This document shows positions 34,616 through 46,430 of a stretch of DNA of 64,000 bases, one piece after another. Under the pieces are notes generated by a model that was not told the DNA's origin, made no database searches, and was given only the letters and a program-made list of their open reading frames with translations. The stretch is taken from the NCBI RefSeq assembly GCF_002252475.1, contig NZ_NNRK01000034.1, positions 806,001 through 870,000 of the forward strand, written 5' to 3'. A program made the translations under genes and the position numbers. Source of the DNA: Brucella rhizosphaerae (GTDB lineage: Bacteria > Pseudomonadota > Alphaproteobacteria > Rhizobiales > Rhizobiaceae). Position 1 is the first letter of the stretch. Each line of letters starts with the position of its first letter.

Positions 34616-36028
34616 TTAAACCGCTGTGCCGCCTACCGTAACCTGATCCATGCGCAGATGTGGCTGACCCACGCCCACAGGCACCCACTGTCCGCCTTTG
34701 CCGCAATTGCCGCTGCCGGTATCGAGCTTCATGTCGTTACCGATCATCGAAATGCGTTGCATGGCGTCGGGGCCATTGCCGATCAGCATGGCACCCTTGA
34801 TTGGCGCGCCGATCTTGCCATCCTCGATCATGTAGGCTTCGGTGCAGCCGAACACGAATTTACCAGACGTGATATCCACCTGACCGCCGCCAAATGAAAC
34901 GGCATAGATGCCCTTCTTCATGGATGCGATGATCTCTTCCGGTGTCTTGTCGCCTGAAAGCATATAGGTGTTGGTCATGCGTGGCATGGGCGCATGAGCA
35001 TAGGATTCGCGGCGACCATTGCCGGTTGCTTCCATGCCCATCAGACGCGCATTCTGCCGATCCTGCATGTAATTGACGAGCTTGCCATCATCGATCAGCA
35101 CCGTGCGATTGGTTGGGGTGCCTTCATCATCGATGGTCAGCGAACCGCGACGTTCAGAAATCGTGCCATCATCGACAACGGTGACACCCTTGGATGCCAC
35201 TTGCTGTCCGAGCAGGCCCGCAAAGGCTGAAGTCTTCTTGCGATTGAAATCACCCTCAAGCCCATGGCCTACAGCTTCATGCAACATCACACCGGGCCAG
35301 CCATTGCCGAGAACGATGTCATAAGTGCCAGCAGGAGCTGGGATCGCATCAAGATTGACGAGCGCCTGACGCAGTGCTTCATCGGCCACATGCTGCCAGC
35401 TTTCGGTGGTGATGAAATCGCCAAAGCCCTTGCGTCCGCCAAGCGTGTGCGAGCCGGATTCCTGACGGTCGCCATTACCCGCCACGACTGAAACGCTGAG
35501 CCGCACCATTGGGCGGATATCGCGGACAAAATGCCCGTCGGCGCGCAGAATTTCGACTTGCTGCCATGAGCCAGCAATCGAGACAGATACCTGCCGCACC
35601 TTTGGATCTTTGGCGCGCAGATAAGCATCGATCTTTTGGAGCAGCTGGACCTTGGCATCGAAGCTGGGCGAACCGATTGGGTTCTCGTCGGTATAAAGAT
35701 GGCGATTGGTACCGGCGGGGGCTGCCGCATAAGCACCGCTATGACCAGTCAGCGTTGCAGAAACCGCATCCGAAGCACGCTTGAGGGCAGCAAGCGACAA
35801 ATCGCCTGCGTGAGCATAGCCGATGGCTTCGCCGGCAACAGCGCGCAGGCCGAACCCCTGATCCTGATTGAACGAGCCAGTCTTGAGGCGGCCATTATCG
35901 AAGACAAGGGCTTCCGCTTCGCGATACTCCATGAAGAGTTCGCCGTCGTCGCTGCCTTTCAGGCTCTGCGAAACAAGGCGTTCAATATCGTCACGGTTGG
36001 CGTCGAAGCTATCGATCAGGCTCTTCAT
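34616..36028 (-). CDS. tldD: Metalloprotease TldD
   Basis: A 470-residue subunit of the TldD/E protease (known for microcin B17 maturation and CcdA degradation). The zinc site HEAVGHGLEGD is present, along with VRLSVSVVAGNGDRQESGSH-type beta structure and the C-terminal GNCGKGGQWVPVGVGQPHLR. TldE is not in the window. The start is ATG 36028; ten extra residues from 36058 have no support. Confidence 0.95.
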   Translation of the reverse strand: MKSLIDSFDANRDDIERLVSQSLKGSDDGELFMEYREAEALVFDNGRLKTGSFNQDQGFGLRAVAGEAIGYAHAGDLSLAALKRASDAVSATLTGHSGAYAAAPAGTNRHLYTDENPIGSPSFDAKVQLLQKIDAYLRAKDPKVRQVSVSIAGSWQQVEILRADGHFVRDIRPMVRLSVSVVAGNGDRQESGSHTLGGRKGFGDFITTESWQHVADEALRQALVNLDAIPAPAGTYDIVLGNGWPGVMLHEAVGHGLEGDFNRKKTSAFAGLLGQQVASKGVTVVDDGTISERRGSLTIDDEGTPTNRTVLIDDGKLVNYMQDRQNARLMGMEATGNGRRESYAHAPMPRMTNTYMLSGDKTPEEIIASMKKGIYAVSFGGGQVDITSGKFVFGCTEAYMIEDGKIGAPIKGAMLIGNGPDAMQRISMIGNDMKLDTGSGNCGKGGQWVPVGVGQPHLRMDQVTVGGTAV

Positions 36029-36231
36029 AAAAATAATCCTGCGGCATGTGTTTGCCACAGGATGTAAGCGCTAAATCGGTTGAGAACAACCTTGAGATTA
36101 AGAAGTGCTGTAATTCTCGCGATGGCGAGGCGAAAAGCGCAGATCGCGAGAACCGAAGCGCAGCGTTAAAGGTGCATACGCACCGGAAGCACTGCGGAAT
36201 GTGATTGCAGTCCGCCAGCGCCGAAATCTCA

Positions 36232-36840
36232 TTAAGGCAAGGCGTCGAAGCCTTCACCAAACCCTTTCAGATCCACTGGAATGCCAACGCCTTCTTCTGG
36301 TGTCTGGAAGACAATGAAAGTCGCAGACTTGCCGTTACGGAAGGTGTTGAGCAGCTCATCCTCAAGAATGACTTCTGCATAGCAACCATCTTCAAAGCAG
36401 CGAACGAAATAAGCGCGACCAATGTCCTTGCCATCCACATTCAGACCGAGGCCGTTTGGCAGCAATACCCCAAGTGGGGCCAGAACACGCAGGATACGGG
36501 CTTTATTGTCGGCAGTCTTGAGGACAACAACCGAAAGGCCGAGTTCGGGACGCTTGGCAGCAACAACATTCTGGATGAGCGCGCATTGCTCGGTTTTGGC
36601 TCCGGCAGGCGTGTCGCACAGGATTGCCCAGGCGCCATGCTGCGACTTGAGCGTACCGCTTTGCTGCGGTGTTGTTGAAGTTTGCGACTGCGATGGCGCC
36701 TGAGTTGGCGCTGGAAGCTGCGTCGGTGTTTCCTGCGCGACAGACGGCATTGTTGCAGCTGCGAATACCACGGCTGCACCTGTTGCAAGGATTGCAAGGC
36801 GCTGGAAAATCGAGCGGCGGGCGGATGTACGGAAAATCAT
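36232..36840 (-). CDS. Invasion-associated locus B (IalB) family periplasmic protein
   Basis: A 203-residue exported protein: signal peptide with core LAILATGAAVVFAAATMPSV and cleavage after SVAQ or nearby, a Pro/Gln/Ser/Thr-rich linker, then the IalB domain with QHGAWAILCDTP and Cys pairs (AILCDTP/KTEQCALIQ and YFVRCFEDGCYAEV). In Bartonella IalB supports erythrocyte entry; in free-living relatives the role is unknown. The start is ATG 36840 with GGAG six bases upstream. Confidence 0.9.
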   Translation of the reverse strand: MIFRTSARRSIFQRLAILATGAAVVFAAATMPSVAQETPTQLPAPTQAPSQSQTSTTPQQSGTLKSQHGAWAILCDTPAGAKTEQCALIQNVVAAKRPELGLSVVVLKTADNKARILRVLAPLGVLLPNGLGLNVDGKDIGRAYFVRCFEDGCYAEVILEDELLNTFRNGKSATFIVFQTPEEGVGIPVDLKGFGEGFDALP

Positions 36841-36861
36841 GAAATCTCCAGATCGAATCAC

Positions 36862-37244
36862 CGGGACGTTACCCTCCGAAAGAGACGGTGAAAAGCTATT
36901 GTCGCTTCCGAGCCATCATCGCAAAGGTGATACCGGTATTGCATCCCAGATGCGTACCCGGCAGTTGCATCCATTATCACGCGGCACGTTAGAGGAAACC
37001 TCCTGCTAAATCATGGCTTCATTATGTGTTTCTGCGGTTTTCCCAAGTTTTCGTAGGCTTGTGACGCTTTATTGAATGATCGGGATGCGGGGCTCTGACG
37101 CAGGGTTGCGCGCAAAAATGCCGCACAGGAACATATTCGCCTTCCTTGCGGTGTGCGTTAAGGTGTGTTTGAACGCTGACGGGGGATACGGCCGTCTAAA
37201 CGTCCGGCGTCCAGCCTGAAAGGGCGAAAAGGGAGAGAGTTCTG
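36862..37244. other. Non-coding gap upstream of coxB
   Basis: About 400 bp between divergent genes with no ORF I can support. It must contain the coxB operon promoter and the IalB-gene promoter; I could not pick a convincing -35/-10 pair or operator. Confidence 0.6.
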
Positions 37245-38129
37245 GTGGATAAAATTGTTGCCACAACGCGGGGTGCCGCCGTTGGTGCTTTCGCATTGCT
37301 GTGGACGAGCGGTGCCGCTTTTGCGGATCAGCCGCGTCCATGGGAGATAAGATTTCAAGAAGCTGCGACGGGTATTGCCGAGCAGATTCATTGGTTTGAG
37401 CGTTATACGCTCTGGTTTATCATTCCGATCACATTGCTGGTTCTGGCTTTGCTCATTTGGTGTGCGATTAAGTTCCGCGCGAGCGCAAATCCAGACCCAT
37501 CCAAGACCAGCCACAATACGGCTGTCGAAGTGGTCTGGACCGTGGGTCCGGTGATCATTCTGCTTTTCTTGGCAGTGCCGTCATTTCAGCTTTTGACAGC
37601 GCAGTATTCACCTGAGGATCCGACACTGACGGTCAAGGCAACCGGCTATCAGTGGTATTGGGGTTACGAGTATCAGACCGAAACACCGGTCAGTTTTGAT
37701 TCGCTCCTTCTCAAGGATGCCGATCGTGCCGCAGCTGGCAAAGAAGACCGCGCTCGTTATCCGCGCCTTTTGGCAGTCGATAACGAAGTTGTCGTGCCAA
37801 TTGGCGAGACAGTGCGTCTTCTGGTAACAGCTGCCGATGTGATCCATTCCTGGACTATTCCTGCTTTCGGCGTGAAAATGGACGCGGTGCCGGGCCGTAT
37901 CAATGAGGCTTGGTTCAAAGCTGACAAGGAAGGCCTTTATTACGGCCAGTGCTCCGAGCTTTGCGGCAAAGATCATGCCTTTATGCCGATCGCCGTTCGT
38001 GTCGTTTCGAAAGAACGATATGATACCTGGTTGACGGCCGCGGCCTCGGATGTTCCGGGTGCGAACAAGGCGCTTCAGGCCGAGCTTGAAGGCGATGCAA
38101 ACGATAAAGTGGCTGCGGCGGGTCTTTAA
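37245..38129 (+). CDS. coxB: Cytochrome c oxidase subunit II
   Basis: A 294-residue inner-membrane subunit that carries the dinuclear CuA centre receiving electrons from cytochrome c. N-terminal signal segment, two transmembrane helices (about 52-72 and 100-120), YQWYWGYEY, and the CuA ligands in GQCSELCGKDHAFMPI near 234-249. GTG start after GGGAGAGAG. First gene of the oxidase operon. Confidence 0.97.
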   Translation: MDKIVATTRGAAVGAFALLWTSGAAFADQPRPWEIRFQEAATGIAEQIHWFERYTLWFIIPITLLVLALLIWCAIKFRASANPDPSKTSHNTAVEVVWTVGPVIILLFLAVPSFQLLTAQYSPEDPTLTVKATGYQWYWGYEYQTETPVSFDSLLLKDADRAAAGKEDRARYPRLLAVDNEVVVPIGETVRLLVTAADVIHSWTIPAFGVKMDAVPGRINEAWFKADKEGLYYGQCSELCGKDHAFMPIAVRVVSKERYDTWLTAAASDVPGANKALQAELEGDANDKVAAAGL

Positions 38130-38154
38130 AGACTTCGATACGCAAGACTGTTGA

Positions 38155-39831
<1,677 letters not shown>

Positions 39832-39838
39832 TTGTGCA

Positions 39839-39869
39839 AAGGGCGAGCGCCGGAAAGGGGTTCGCCCTT
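39839..39869 (+). other. Stem-loop between ctaD and ctaB
   Basis: Eight-base arms AAGGGCGA and TCGCCCTT just after the ctaD stop, with no T tract. It probably stabilises or partially terminates the ctaBD message, giving more of the structural subunits than of the assembly factors. Confidence 0.6.
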
Positions 39870-40049
39870 GAACAAAACTATGATATGTGCGGGCGGCATT
39901 CAGATCCGTCCGTAGCCGGTTGACGTTCAAGAACGACGCTTCCGATCGGAGTGAATGCATCTCCGGGAGGTATAGTCATATTGAATTGCTGGTGTGCACT
40001 CAGGGCAGAGTGCAGCATCGGCCCGGTGAATTCGAGGTTATTGAAGTTA

Positions 40050-40997
40050 ATGTCTCTGGTGGAAAAAAACACGGTTTCCGACGATGCATTCGCTCTTTCA
40101 GAGGCGACTGCACGGGATTACCTCGTCCTGCTGAAGCCGCGCGTCATGTCGCTGGTGGTGTTCACAGGGCTTGTTGGCCTGGTGCTGGCACCGGGCCATA
40201 TGAACCCGGTACTGGCAGCGATCAGCATTCTTTGCATTGCAGTCGGTGCTGGTGCATCTGGCGCACTCAATATGTGGTACGATGCCGATATCGATGCAGT
40301 GATGAAGCGTACGCGCAATCGTCCGATCCCTGCTGGCCTGATTGCGCCCAATCAGGTTCTGGCTTTTGGCCTGACGCTGTCGGTCTTCTCCGTGATCACG
40401 CTGGGCCTGATGGTCAACTGGCTCTCCGCAGCCCTTCTTGCGTTCACCATTTTCTTCTATGCCGTCATTTACACAATGTGGCTCAAGCGCTCGACACCGC
40501 AGAACATCGTCATCGGTGGCGCGGCTGGCGCTTTCCCGCCGATGATCGGCTGGGCTGCAGCAACAGGCGAGATCACATGGGACAGCGTCGTTCTGTTCAT
40601 GATCATCTTCCTGTGGACGCCGCCGCACTTCTGGGCATTGTCGTTGTTTTCGAGCAATGATTACGAAGCGGCACGCATTCCGATGATGCCGAACGTGAAG
40701 GGCGAACTTTCGACCCGCCGACAGGCGATGTTCTATGCCGTGATTATGGCGCCGGTTGGCGTGCTGCCCTATGTGCTGGGCTTTGCCGGTATTACTTATG
40801 GCGTGATCTCGGCGCTGCTCGGTCTGGCATTTGTTTATTATGCATGGCGCATGTGGGTTGCAGAAAGCCATACGCAGATGCTGCTTGCAGCGCGCAAACT
40901 GTTCCGCTTCTCGCTGATGTATCTGTCGGGCGTCTTTGCGGTTCTGCTTGTGGAAGCGCTGGTAATCAGGCTGCTGACAGCCTTTGGAGTGATTTGA
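40050..40997 (+). CDS. ctaB: Protoheme IX farnesyltransferase
   Basis: A 315-residue UbiA-superfamily membrane enzyme making heme O from heme B, needed for heme A of the oxidase. The prenyl-diphosphate/Mg motif [19 protein letters not shown] is intact, with the second Asp-rich loop after [14 protein letters not shown]. The start is ATG 40050; the frame is open back to 39951 but the extra residues lack homology. Its stop overlaps the next ATG by one base. Confidence 0.96.
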   Translation: MSLVEKNTVSDDAFALSEATARDYLVLLKPRVMSLVVFTGLVGLVLAPGHMNPVLAAISILCIAVGAGASGALNMWYDADIDAVMKRTRNRPIPAGLIAPNQVLAFGLTLSVFSVITLGLMVNWLSAALLAFTIFFYAVIYTMWLKRSTPQNIVIGGAAGAFPPMIGWAAATGEITWDSVVLFMIIFLWTPPHFWALSLFSSNDYEAARIPMMPNVKGELSTRRQAMFYAVIMAPVGVLPYVLGFAGITYGVISALLGLAFVYYAWRMWVAESHTQMLLAARKLFRFSLMYLSGVFAVLLVEALVIRLLTAFGVI

Positions 40998-41182
40998 TGG
41001 AAAATTCCGTACAGAAGCCGCATAGCGAAGAATTGGAACTGGTTACCCCGACTGCGCAGCAGCGAAAAGCTCAGCGTAACCGTTCCTGGGGTCTCGCAAT
41101 TGCCTTGGCTCTGTTCGTTGTCCTTGTTTACGTGGGCACAATGGCCAAGCTGGGAGCGAATGCTCTGGTGCGTCCGTTTTAA
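40997..41182 (+). CDS. coxF: CoxF-like small membrane protein of the cox operon
   Basis: A 61-residue protein with a charged N-terminus (ENSVQKPHSEELELV) and one transmembrane helix GLAIALALFVVLVYVGTMAK. Small proteins of this shape sit between ctaB and ctaG in many Rhizobiales. The ATG overlaps the ctaB stop (ATGA-type). The role is probably in oxidase assembly but is not defined. Confidence 0.8.
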   Translation: MENSVQKPHSEELELVTPTAQQRKAQRNRSWGLAIALALFVVLVYVGTMAKLGANALVRPF

Positions 41183-41224
41183 CTTGTAAGTGGACTGATA
41201 AAGGGTTCGATCTGGGAGGATAGA

Positions 41225-41839
41225 ATGGCAGATCAGCAGAAGGTTGACGAAAAGCAGAAACGCCTCAATCGCTCCAATCGTACGGTTGCGATCGCGTGCC
41301 TGTCTTTCTTTGTCTGCATGATCGGCGCAGCTTACGCTTCTGTGCCGCTCTATCGTATTTTCTGCCAGGTGACTGGTTACGGTGGTACGACGCAACGCGT
41401 CGAACAGTATTCCGACACCATTCTCGACAAGACAATGAAGGTGCGTTTCGACGCCAATACGGCCAATGGCCTGCCTTGGGATTTCAAGCCGGTTGAGCGC
41501 GAAGTCACCGTGCGCATTGGTGAAACCACCATGATCAAGTATGAAGCGCGTAACCTCTTTGACGAGCCCACTTATGGCCGCGCAAGTTTCAATGTCGCAC
41601 CGGGTCGTGCAGGAGCCTATTTTAACAAGGTCGAGTGTTTCTGCTTCACCGATACGACTTTGCAACCGGGTGAAGACATGGAAATGCCGGTTGTTTTCTT
41701 CGTTGATCCGGAGATCGTCAATGATCCGGACCTGAAGGACGTGAAGACAATCACGTTATCCTATACGTTCTTCCCGATCGACAAGCCAAAGCCCGTCGCA
41801 AACGCGAAGGTGGCACCAACGGGCAGCAACGGTAGCTGA
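41225..41839 (+). CDS. ctaG: Cytochrome c oxidase assembly protein CtaG/Cox11
   Basis: A 204-residue, single-pass membrane protein delivering copper to CuB of subunit I. N-terminal helix [20 protein letters not shown] ends at [14 protein letters not shown]. The periplasmic domain carries the copper motif ECFCF near residue 136-140, then LTLSYTFF-type ending (here ITLSYTFFP). Ribosome site GGGAGGA. Confidence 0.97.
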   Translation: MADQQKVDEKQKRLNRSNRTVAIACLSFFVCMIGAAYASVPLYRIFCQVTGYGGTTQRVEQYSDTILDKTMKVRFDANTANGLPWDFKPVEREVTVRIGETTMIKYEARNLFDEPTYGRASFNVAPGRAGAYFNKVECFCFTDTTLQPGEDMEMPVVFFVDPEIVNDPDLKDVKTITLSYTFFPIDKPKPVANAKVAPTGSNGS

Positions 41840-41852
41840 GCTTAGATAACTG

Positions 41853-41945
41853 GAGCATTTCCAGCAAATTTGCGTCGGATAATGCGCAAAAAGAACGGTT
41901 AAAGCGGCACACAATGCCGCAAAGACAAAAGCGCCAAGCGGCTCT
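41853..41945 (+). repeat. Dispersed intergenic palindromic repeat, copy 3
   Basis: GAGCATTTCCAGCAAATTTG, GGATAATGCGCAAAAAGAAC, then a short GCGGC/GCCGC hairpin. It fills the gap between ctaG and ctaE, and its first half closely matches copy 7. A second small hairpin (ACCTGA/TCAGGT arms, 41969-41994) follows it. Confidence 0.8.
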
Positions 41946-42027
41946 ATTGTTGCAATGATTAGGGAATTACCTGATGTTCTAAATGAACTCAGGTATGAAG
42001 GCATAGAGAGGAGCCTTGGGGAGAGAC

Positions 42028-42906
42028 ATGGCGGACGTTCACGAGAAGAATCACGATTATCACATCATAGCGCCGAGCCCCTGGCCGTTCCTGAGTTCGA
42101 TGGGCGCATTCGTGCTTGCTATCGGCGGTATTGCCTGGATGCGTTATATCAATTCCGGCGAACTCAAGTTCTTCGGTTTGAACATTGTTACGCCATGGAT
42201 TTTCTTCATTGGCCTCGCAATCATTCTTTACTGCATGTACGCTTGGTGGTCAGATACCATCAAGGAAGGTCATGAAGGCCATCACACGCGCGTCGTGTCG
42301 CTGCACCTGCGCTATGGCATGATCATGTTCATCGCCTCGGAAGTCATGTTCTTCGCAGCATGGTTCTGGGCTTTCTTTGATGCGAGCCTTTTCCCGAACG
42401 AAGTGCATCAGGTTGCCCGTGCTGAGTTCACGGGTGGTCAGTGGCCTCCGAAGGGCATTGAGGTGCTCGATCCGCTGCATCTGCCGCTTTACAACACGGT
42501 TATCCTGCTGCTCTCGGGCACAACGCTGACCTGGGCGCATCATGCATTGCTGCACAAAGATCGCAAAGGCATGATCACAGGCCTTGCGCTGACGGTTGTG
42601 TTGGGCGTGCTGTTCTCATTCGTGCAGGCTTATGAATACATCCACGCACCATTCGAGTTCAAAGACTCGATCTATGGCGCGACGTTCTTCATGGCAACCG
42701 GCTTCCACGGCTTCCACGTTATCATTGGAACGATTTTCCTTTTGGTTATTCTCTTCCGTTCCATGAGTGGCGATTTCACACCTGAACGCCATTTCGGTTT
42801 TGAAGCGGCTGCATGGTACTGGCACTTCGTGGACGTTGTCTGGCTGTTCCTGTTCTTCACCATCTATGTGTGGGGCGGTTGGGGTGCACCAATGCACGCT
42901 GGCTGA
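42028..42906 (+). CDS. ctaE: Cytochrome c oxidase subunit III
   Basis: A 292-residue, seven-helix subunit III. NHDYHIIAPSPWPFLSSMGA at the start, RYGMIMFIASEVMFFAAWFW with its conserved Glu, and the C-terminal FGFEAAAWYWHFVDVVWLFL are diagnostic. ATG 42028 follows GGGGAGAG; a TTG at 42016 is unlikely. Followed by a terminator. Confidence 0.97.
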   Translation: MADVHEKNHDYHIIAPSPWPFLSSMGAFVLAIGGIAWMRYINSGELKFFGLNIVTPWIFFIGLAIILYCMYAWWSDTIKEGHEGHHTRVVSLHLRYGMIMFIASEVMFFAAWFWAFFDASLFPNEVHQVARAEFTGGQWPPKGIEVLDPLHLPLYNTVILLLSGTTLTWAHHALLHKDRKGMITGLALTVVLGVLFSFVQAYEYIHAPFEFKDSIYGATFFMATGFHGFHVIIGTIFLLVILFRSMSGDFTPERHFGFEAAAWYWHFVDVVWLFLFFTIYVWGGWGAPMHAG

Positions 42907-42929
42907 TTGATCGGCTGGTAAGATTGCAG

Positions 42930-42957
42930 GGCGGCCCTGGTAACATGGCCGCCTTTT
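42930..42957 (+). terminator. Terminator after ctaE
   Basis: Arms GGCGGCC and GGCCGCC around a 10-nt loop, then TTTT, 23 bp after the stop. Confidence 0.85.
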
Positions 42958-43096
42958 GCTTGTCTGGTAAACAGAACTGGGCCGCTTTTGTGCCTGAAAA
43001 TGCGCAGAAATTAAGAGTTGATATAGTTTCAATGCGACATTCTTAGTTGAAACTGCTCCAACATGAGGGGGAGTGGTTAGGAAATGGGAGCGTACA

Positions 43097-43480
43097 ATGT
43101 CGGATCATAATCTTTATCCGCCGGTTGATCCGGTCAAAAGCGGGATTACCGGACATTGTCCTCGCTGCGGCGAGGGGAAGCTGTTTAATGGTTTTCTGAC
43201 GGTCGCGCCTAAGTGCCGGGTCTGCGGACTTGATTATTCCTTCGCCGATTCAGGCGATGGTCCAGCCGCTTTCGTTATTCTCATCATCGGTTTTATCGTG
43301 GTTGGGTCGGCCTTATGGATGGAGGTCAATTACGGACCACCGCTTTGGGTCCATTTCATCTTGTGGGTACCACTGGCTATCATTCTAAGTCTTGTTGCCA
43401 TGCGCAGCATCAAGGGTATTCTGATCAATATGCAATATCGCAATAAGGCGTCTCAGGGACGTCTGGATGATGGTAAATGA
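43097..43480 (+). CDS. DUF983 family zinc-ribbon membrane protein
   Basis: A 127-residue protein: zinc ribbon CPRCGEGKLFNGFLTVAPKC plus RVCGLDYSF, then two transmembrane helices (AAFVILIIGFIVVGSALWM and LWVHFILWVPLAIILSLVAM). DUF983 members sit beside cytochrome oxidase assembly genes in alphaproteobacteria; the exact role is unknown. Its end overlaps surf1 (ATGA). Confidence 0.88.
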   Translation: MSDHNLYPPVDPVKSGITGHCPRCGEGKLFNGFLTVAPKCRVCGLDYSFADSGDGPAAFVILIIGFIVVGSALWMEVNYGPPLWVHFILWVPLAIILSLVAMRSIKGILINMQYRNKASQGRLDDGK

Positions 43481-44223
43481 TCCAAGTTCAAAAGCCGCGC
43501 CGGTTTCCGTGGGGCATACTGATTGCATCCCTGATCGCATTTGTGATCTTACTGGCGCTTGGGACATGGCAGGTTGAGCGGTTGCAGTGGAAAGAAGCAC
43601 TGCTTGCTTCTACGCAGGAGCGTGTTCATGAAGCGCCACTTCCTTTATCCGAAATGGAAAAAATCTACCGCGAAAAGGGAACGGTTGAATACCGGCCCGT
43701 GACAGTCTCGGGCACGTTCATGCATCAGGGAGAACGGCATTTTCTAGCGACTTTTGACGGCAAGCCGGGCTTCAATGTCTACACGCCGTTAATGCTTGAA
43801 GATGGCCGGTTCGTGCTCGTTAATCGTGGGTTTGTGCCTTACGAGAAAAAGGATGCCGAAACTCGACTCGACGGACAATTGGATGGACCTGTTACGATCA
43901 CGGGATTGGCCCGCGACCCGTTGACCTCCAAGCCTGGCTATTTTCTTCCTGATAATGACCTAGCCAAGAATATCTTCTTTTGGAAGGATTGGTCAGCGAT
44001 GGCCGAAAGTGCGGATATCCCATCGCTAGATGATGCCGTTCCTTTCTTTATCGATGCGGATAACAAACCGAATTTCGGAGGTTTGCCGATTGGCGGGGTA
44101 ACGATCATCGATTTCCCCAATAACCATCTGCAATATGCCGTCACCTGGTATGGTCTTGCTTTGGCGCTGCTAGGGGTTGCCGGAACGTGGTTCTGGCGGT
44201 ATCGAAAGATGGATAAGGGTTGA
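43477..44223 (+). CDS. surf1: SURF1 family cytochrome oxidase assembly protein
   Basis: A 248-residue membrane protein involved in heme a3 insertion. N-terminal helix GILIASLIAFVILLALGTWQ, the family motif GTWQVERLQWKEALL, the conserved LVNRGFVPYEKKD and GGVTIIDFPNNHLQYAVTWY, and the last transmembrane helix. Overlaps the DUF983 gene by four bases, so the two are translated together. Confidence 0.95.
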   Translation: MIQVQKPRRFPWGILIASLIAFVILLALGTWQVERLQWKEALLASTQERVHEAPLPLSEMEKIYREKGTVEYRPVTVSGTFMHQGERHFLATFDGKPGFNVYTPLMLEDGRFVLVNRGFVPYEKKDAETRLDGQLDGPVTITGLARDPLTSKPGYFLPDNDLAKNIFFWKDWSAMAESADIPSLDDAVPFFIDADNKPNFGGLPIGGVTIIDFPNNHLQYAVTWYGLALALLGVAGTWFWRYRKMDKG

Positions 44224-44282
44224 CAAAGGTCTCGTTGCAGCCCAACTCCGGCCCTATATAACTCTTCGCGTCTCATGCCTGA

Positions 44283-44386
44283 AGCACGTCTCCCAAAAGT
44301 GGGAACCGGTTTTGGGATATGGACATGCGTAAAAACAAAAGATTAAAGCGTGTCGTACGGCTATGATAAAACGCGACACGCTTTAA
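44283..44386 (+). repeat. Dispersed intergenic palindromic repeat, copy 4 (ispH leader)
   Basis: Contains the common core CCCAAAAGTGGGAACCGGTT and TGCGTAAAAACAAAAGATT, then a perfect 13-bp terminal hairpin TTAAAGCGTGTCG (44343-44355) with CGACACGCTTTAA (44374-44386). The hairpin ends 17 bp before the ispH start codon and could affect its translation. Confidence 0.87.
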
Positions 44387-44403
44387 TTCAGCGAGCACGA
44401 TTC

Positions 44404-45444
44404 ATGACTGATAAACGCCCCCCTCTGGAAATACGTCTTTGCGGCCCGCGTGGCTTTTGTGCAGGCGTTGATCGGGCCATCCAGATCGTCGTGCTGGCAT
44501 TGAAGAAATATGGTGCACCGGTCTACGTGCGCCATGAAATCGTCCATAATCGTTATGTCGTTGAAGGCCTGCAATCGCGCGGCGCAATTTTTGTCGAAGA
44601 GCTCGATGAAATTCCGGCAGAACATCGTGATCAGCCGGTCGTCTTCTCTGCCCATGGCGTACCAAAATCGGTGCCTGCTGATGCGGAAGCCAAGAACCTT
44701 TTTTATCTCGATGCAACCTGTCCATTGGTTTCCAAGGTTCACAAGCAGGCGATGCGCCATCAGCGCCTTGGCCGTCATGTGATCCTGATTGGCCACTCTG
44801 GACATCCGGAAGTCATCGGCACGATGGGGCAGTTGCCGGATGGCACAGTGACCCTCATTGAGACAGTGGAAGATGCGCGCAAGATCGAGTTTGAGGACCC
44901 GGATAATCTGGGTTTCGTGACACAGACTACGCTTTCAGTCGATGACACGGCCGGTATTATTGAAGAATTGCTGCAGCGCTTTCCCAATCTGACCGCACCG
45001 GCTGCAGAATCTATCTGTTATGCTACGACGAACCGTCAGGATGCAGTACGCGCAGCCGCTCCCGGTTGTGATCTCTTTCTCATCGTGGGCGCTCCGAACT
45101 CATCGAATTCCAAGCGGCTTGTCGAAGTGGCTGAGAAGGCTGGAGCGGGTATGTCGATGCTTGTTCAGCGCGCTTCGGACATTGAGTGGGACAAAGTCGG
45201 CGATATTTCGGTGGTTGGTCTTTCGGCAGGCGCATCAGCACCGGAAATTATCGTCGATGAAATCATGGACGCCTTCAAAGCACGCTTCACTGTCAAAATC
45301 GAACTGGCAGAAACGACAATTGAAACCGAGAATTTCCTCGTGAATCGTGAAATCCGCGATGTGGAGCTGACGGTGCAGGATATGGCATTCGTCAACGGCG
45401 AAAACCGGGTTGTCGGTATTCCTAAATTCATGCAGGGGAAATAA
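44404..45444 (+). CDS. ispH: 4-hydroxy-3-methylbut-2-enyl diphosphate reductase
   Basis: A 346-residue Fe-S enzyme, the last step of the MEP pathway, making IPP and DMAPP. Cluster cysteines are in PRGFCAGVD (Cys19), DATCPLVSK (near 103) and [10 protein letters not shown] (near 203); the [13 protein letters not shown] motif is intact. ATG 44404 is chosen; the frame is open to 44350, inside the repeat. Grouped with thrB and rnhA as in other Brucellaceae. Confidence 0.97.
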   Translation: MTDKRPPLEIRLCGPRGFCAGVDRAIQIVVLALKKYGAPVYVRHEIVHNRYVVEGLQSRGAIFVEELDEIPAEHRDQPVVFSAHGVPKSVPADAEAKNLFYLDATCPLVSKVHKQAMRHQRLGRHVILIGHSGHPEVIGTMGQLPDGTVTLIETVEDARKIEFEDPDNLGFVTQTTLSVDDTAGIIEELLQRFPNLTAPAAESICYATTNRQDAVRAAAPGCDLFLIVGAPNSSNSKRLVEVAEKAGAGMSMLVQRASDIEWDKVGDISVVGLSAGASAPEIIVDEIMDAFKARFTVKIELAETTIETENFLVNREIRDVELTVQDMAFVNGENRVVGIPKFMQGK

Positions 45445-45449
45445 GCGGC

Positions 45450-46430
45450 ATGGCCGTCTATACAGATATCAATGAAATCGAGCTTGGTTCTTTTCTTGAA
45501 CAATATGACATCGGTGCTCTGACTTCGTACAAAGGCATCGCGGAAGGGGTGGAGAATACCAATTACCTTCTGCACACGACGATAGGCTCCTTCATTCTCA
45601 CACTTTATGAGAAGCGCGTTAATCGCGACGATCTGCCATTTTTCCTGAATTTGATGCAGCATCTGTCCAAGCGCGGTCTGGAATGCCCGCAACCGGTTGT
45701 GCGCCGCGACGGCGCTACCATCGGTGAACTTGCAGGACGCCCGGCAGCAATCGTGACCTTCCTTGAAGGCATGTGGATGCGCAAACCCACCGTTGCTCAT
45801 TGTGAAGAAGTCGGTCGTGGATTGGCTGAAATGCATCTGGCTGGTGAAGATTTCACTATGCGTCGCCGCAATGGTCTCACATTAACCGACTGGCGCCCGT
45901 TATGGAATCTTTCAAAGCAACGTGCTGACAATGTTGAGCAGGGACTGGTTGCTGAGGCTGAGAGTGATCTCGATTATCTGGAAAAGAACTGGCCGGTGGG
46001 ATTGCCGGAAGGTGTCATTCACGCGGATCTGTTCCCGGATAACGTGTTCTTTCTCAGTGATCGGCTGTCGGGTTTCATCGATTTCTATTTCGCCTGCACG
46101 GACATTCTCGCCTATGACGTTGCAGTCTGCCTGAACGCTTGGTGTTTTGAGAAGGATTTCTCGTTCAATCTTACCAAGGGTGCCGCATTCTTGCGCGGCT
46201 ATAATTCTGTGCGTCCGCTTTCGGTCGCTGAGATCGATGCCCTGCCAGTTCTGGCGCGAGGTGCCGCAGTTCGCTTCATGCTGACGCGTCTTTACGATTG
46301 GCTGACTGTTCCCGATGGCAGTTTCGTGATGAAAAAAGATCCGATGGAATATGTGCGTCGTATGCGCTTCCATCGTCAGGTTACGTCCGCGACCGAATAT
46401 GGGCTTGAACTGGCGGGAGCTGCCGCGTGA
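45450..46430 (+). CDS. thrB: Homoserine kinase (choline-kinase-like type)
   Basis: A 326-residue kinase phosphorylating homoserine for threonine synthesis. It is of the ThrB2 class with an aminoglycoside-phosphotransferase fold rather than the GHMP fold: [10 protein letters not shown] near the start, catalytic loop [13 protein letters not shown] near 190, and metal-binding IDFYFACTD. thrC, the next enzyme, is at 54.9 kb on the other strand. Its last bases overlap the rnhA GTG. Confidence 0.95.
   Translation: MAVYTDINEIELGSFLEQYDIGALTSYKGIAEGVENTNYLLHTTIGSFILTLYEKRVNRDDLPFFLNLMQHLSKRGLECPQPVVRRDGATIGELAGRPAAIVTFLEGMWMRKPTVAHCEEVGRGLAEMHLAGEDFTMRRRNGLTLTDWRPLWNLSKQRADNVEQGLVAEAESDLDYLEKNWPVGLPEGVIHADLFPDNVFFLSDRLSGFIDFYFACTDILAYDVAVCLNAWCFEKDFSFNLTKGAAFLRGYNSVRPLSVAEIDALPVLARGAAVRFMLTRLYDWLTVPDGSFVMKKDPMEYVRRMRFHRQVTSATEYGLELAGAAA

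Noticed and set aside
40050-41182. Long frame 40844-41182 as a 112-residue protein
   Set aside because: Only the last 61 residues (from ATG 40997) resemble CoxF; the rest reads through ctaB in another frame.
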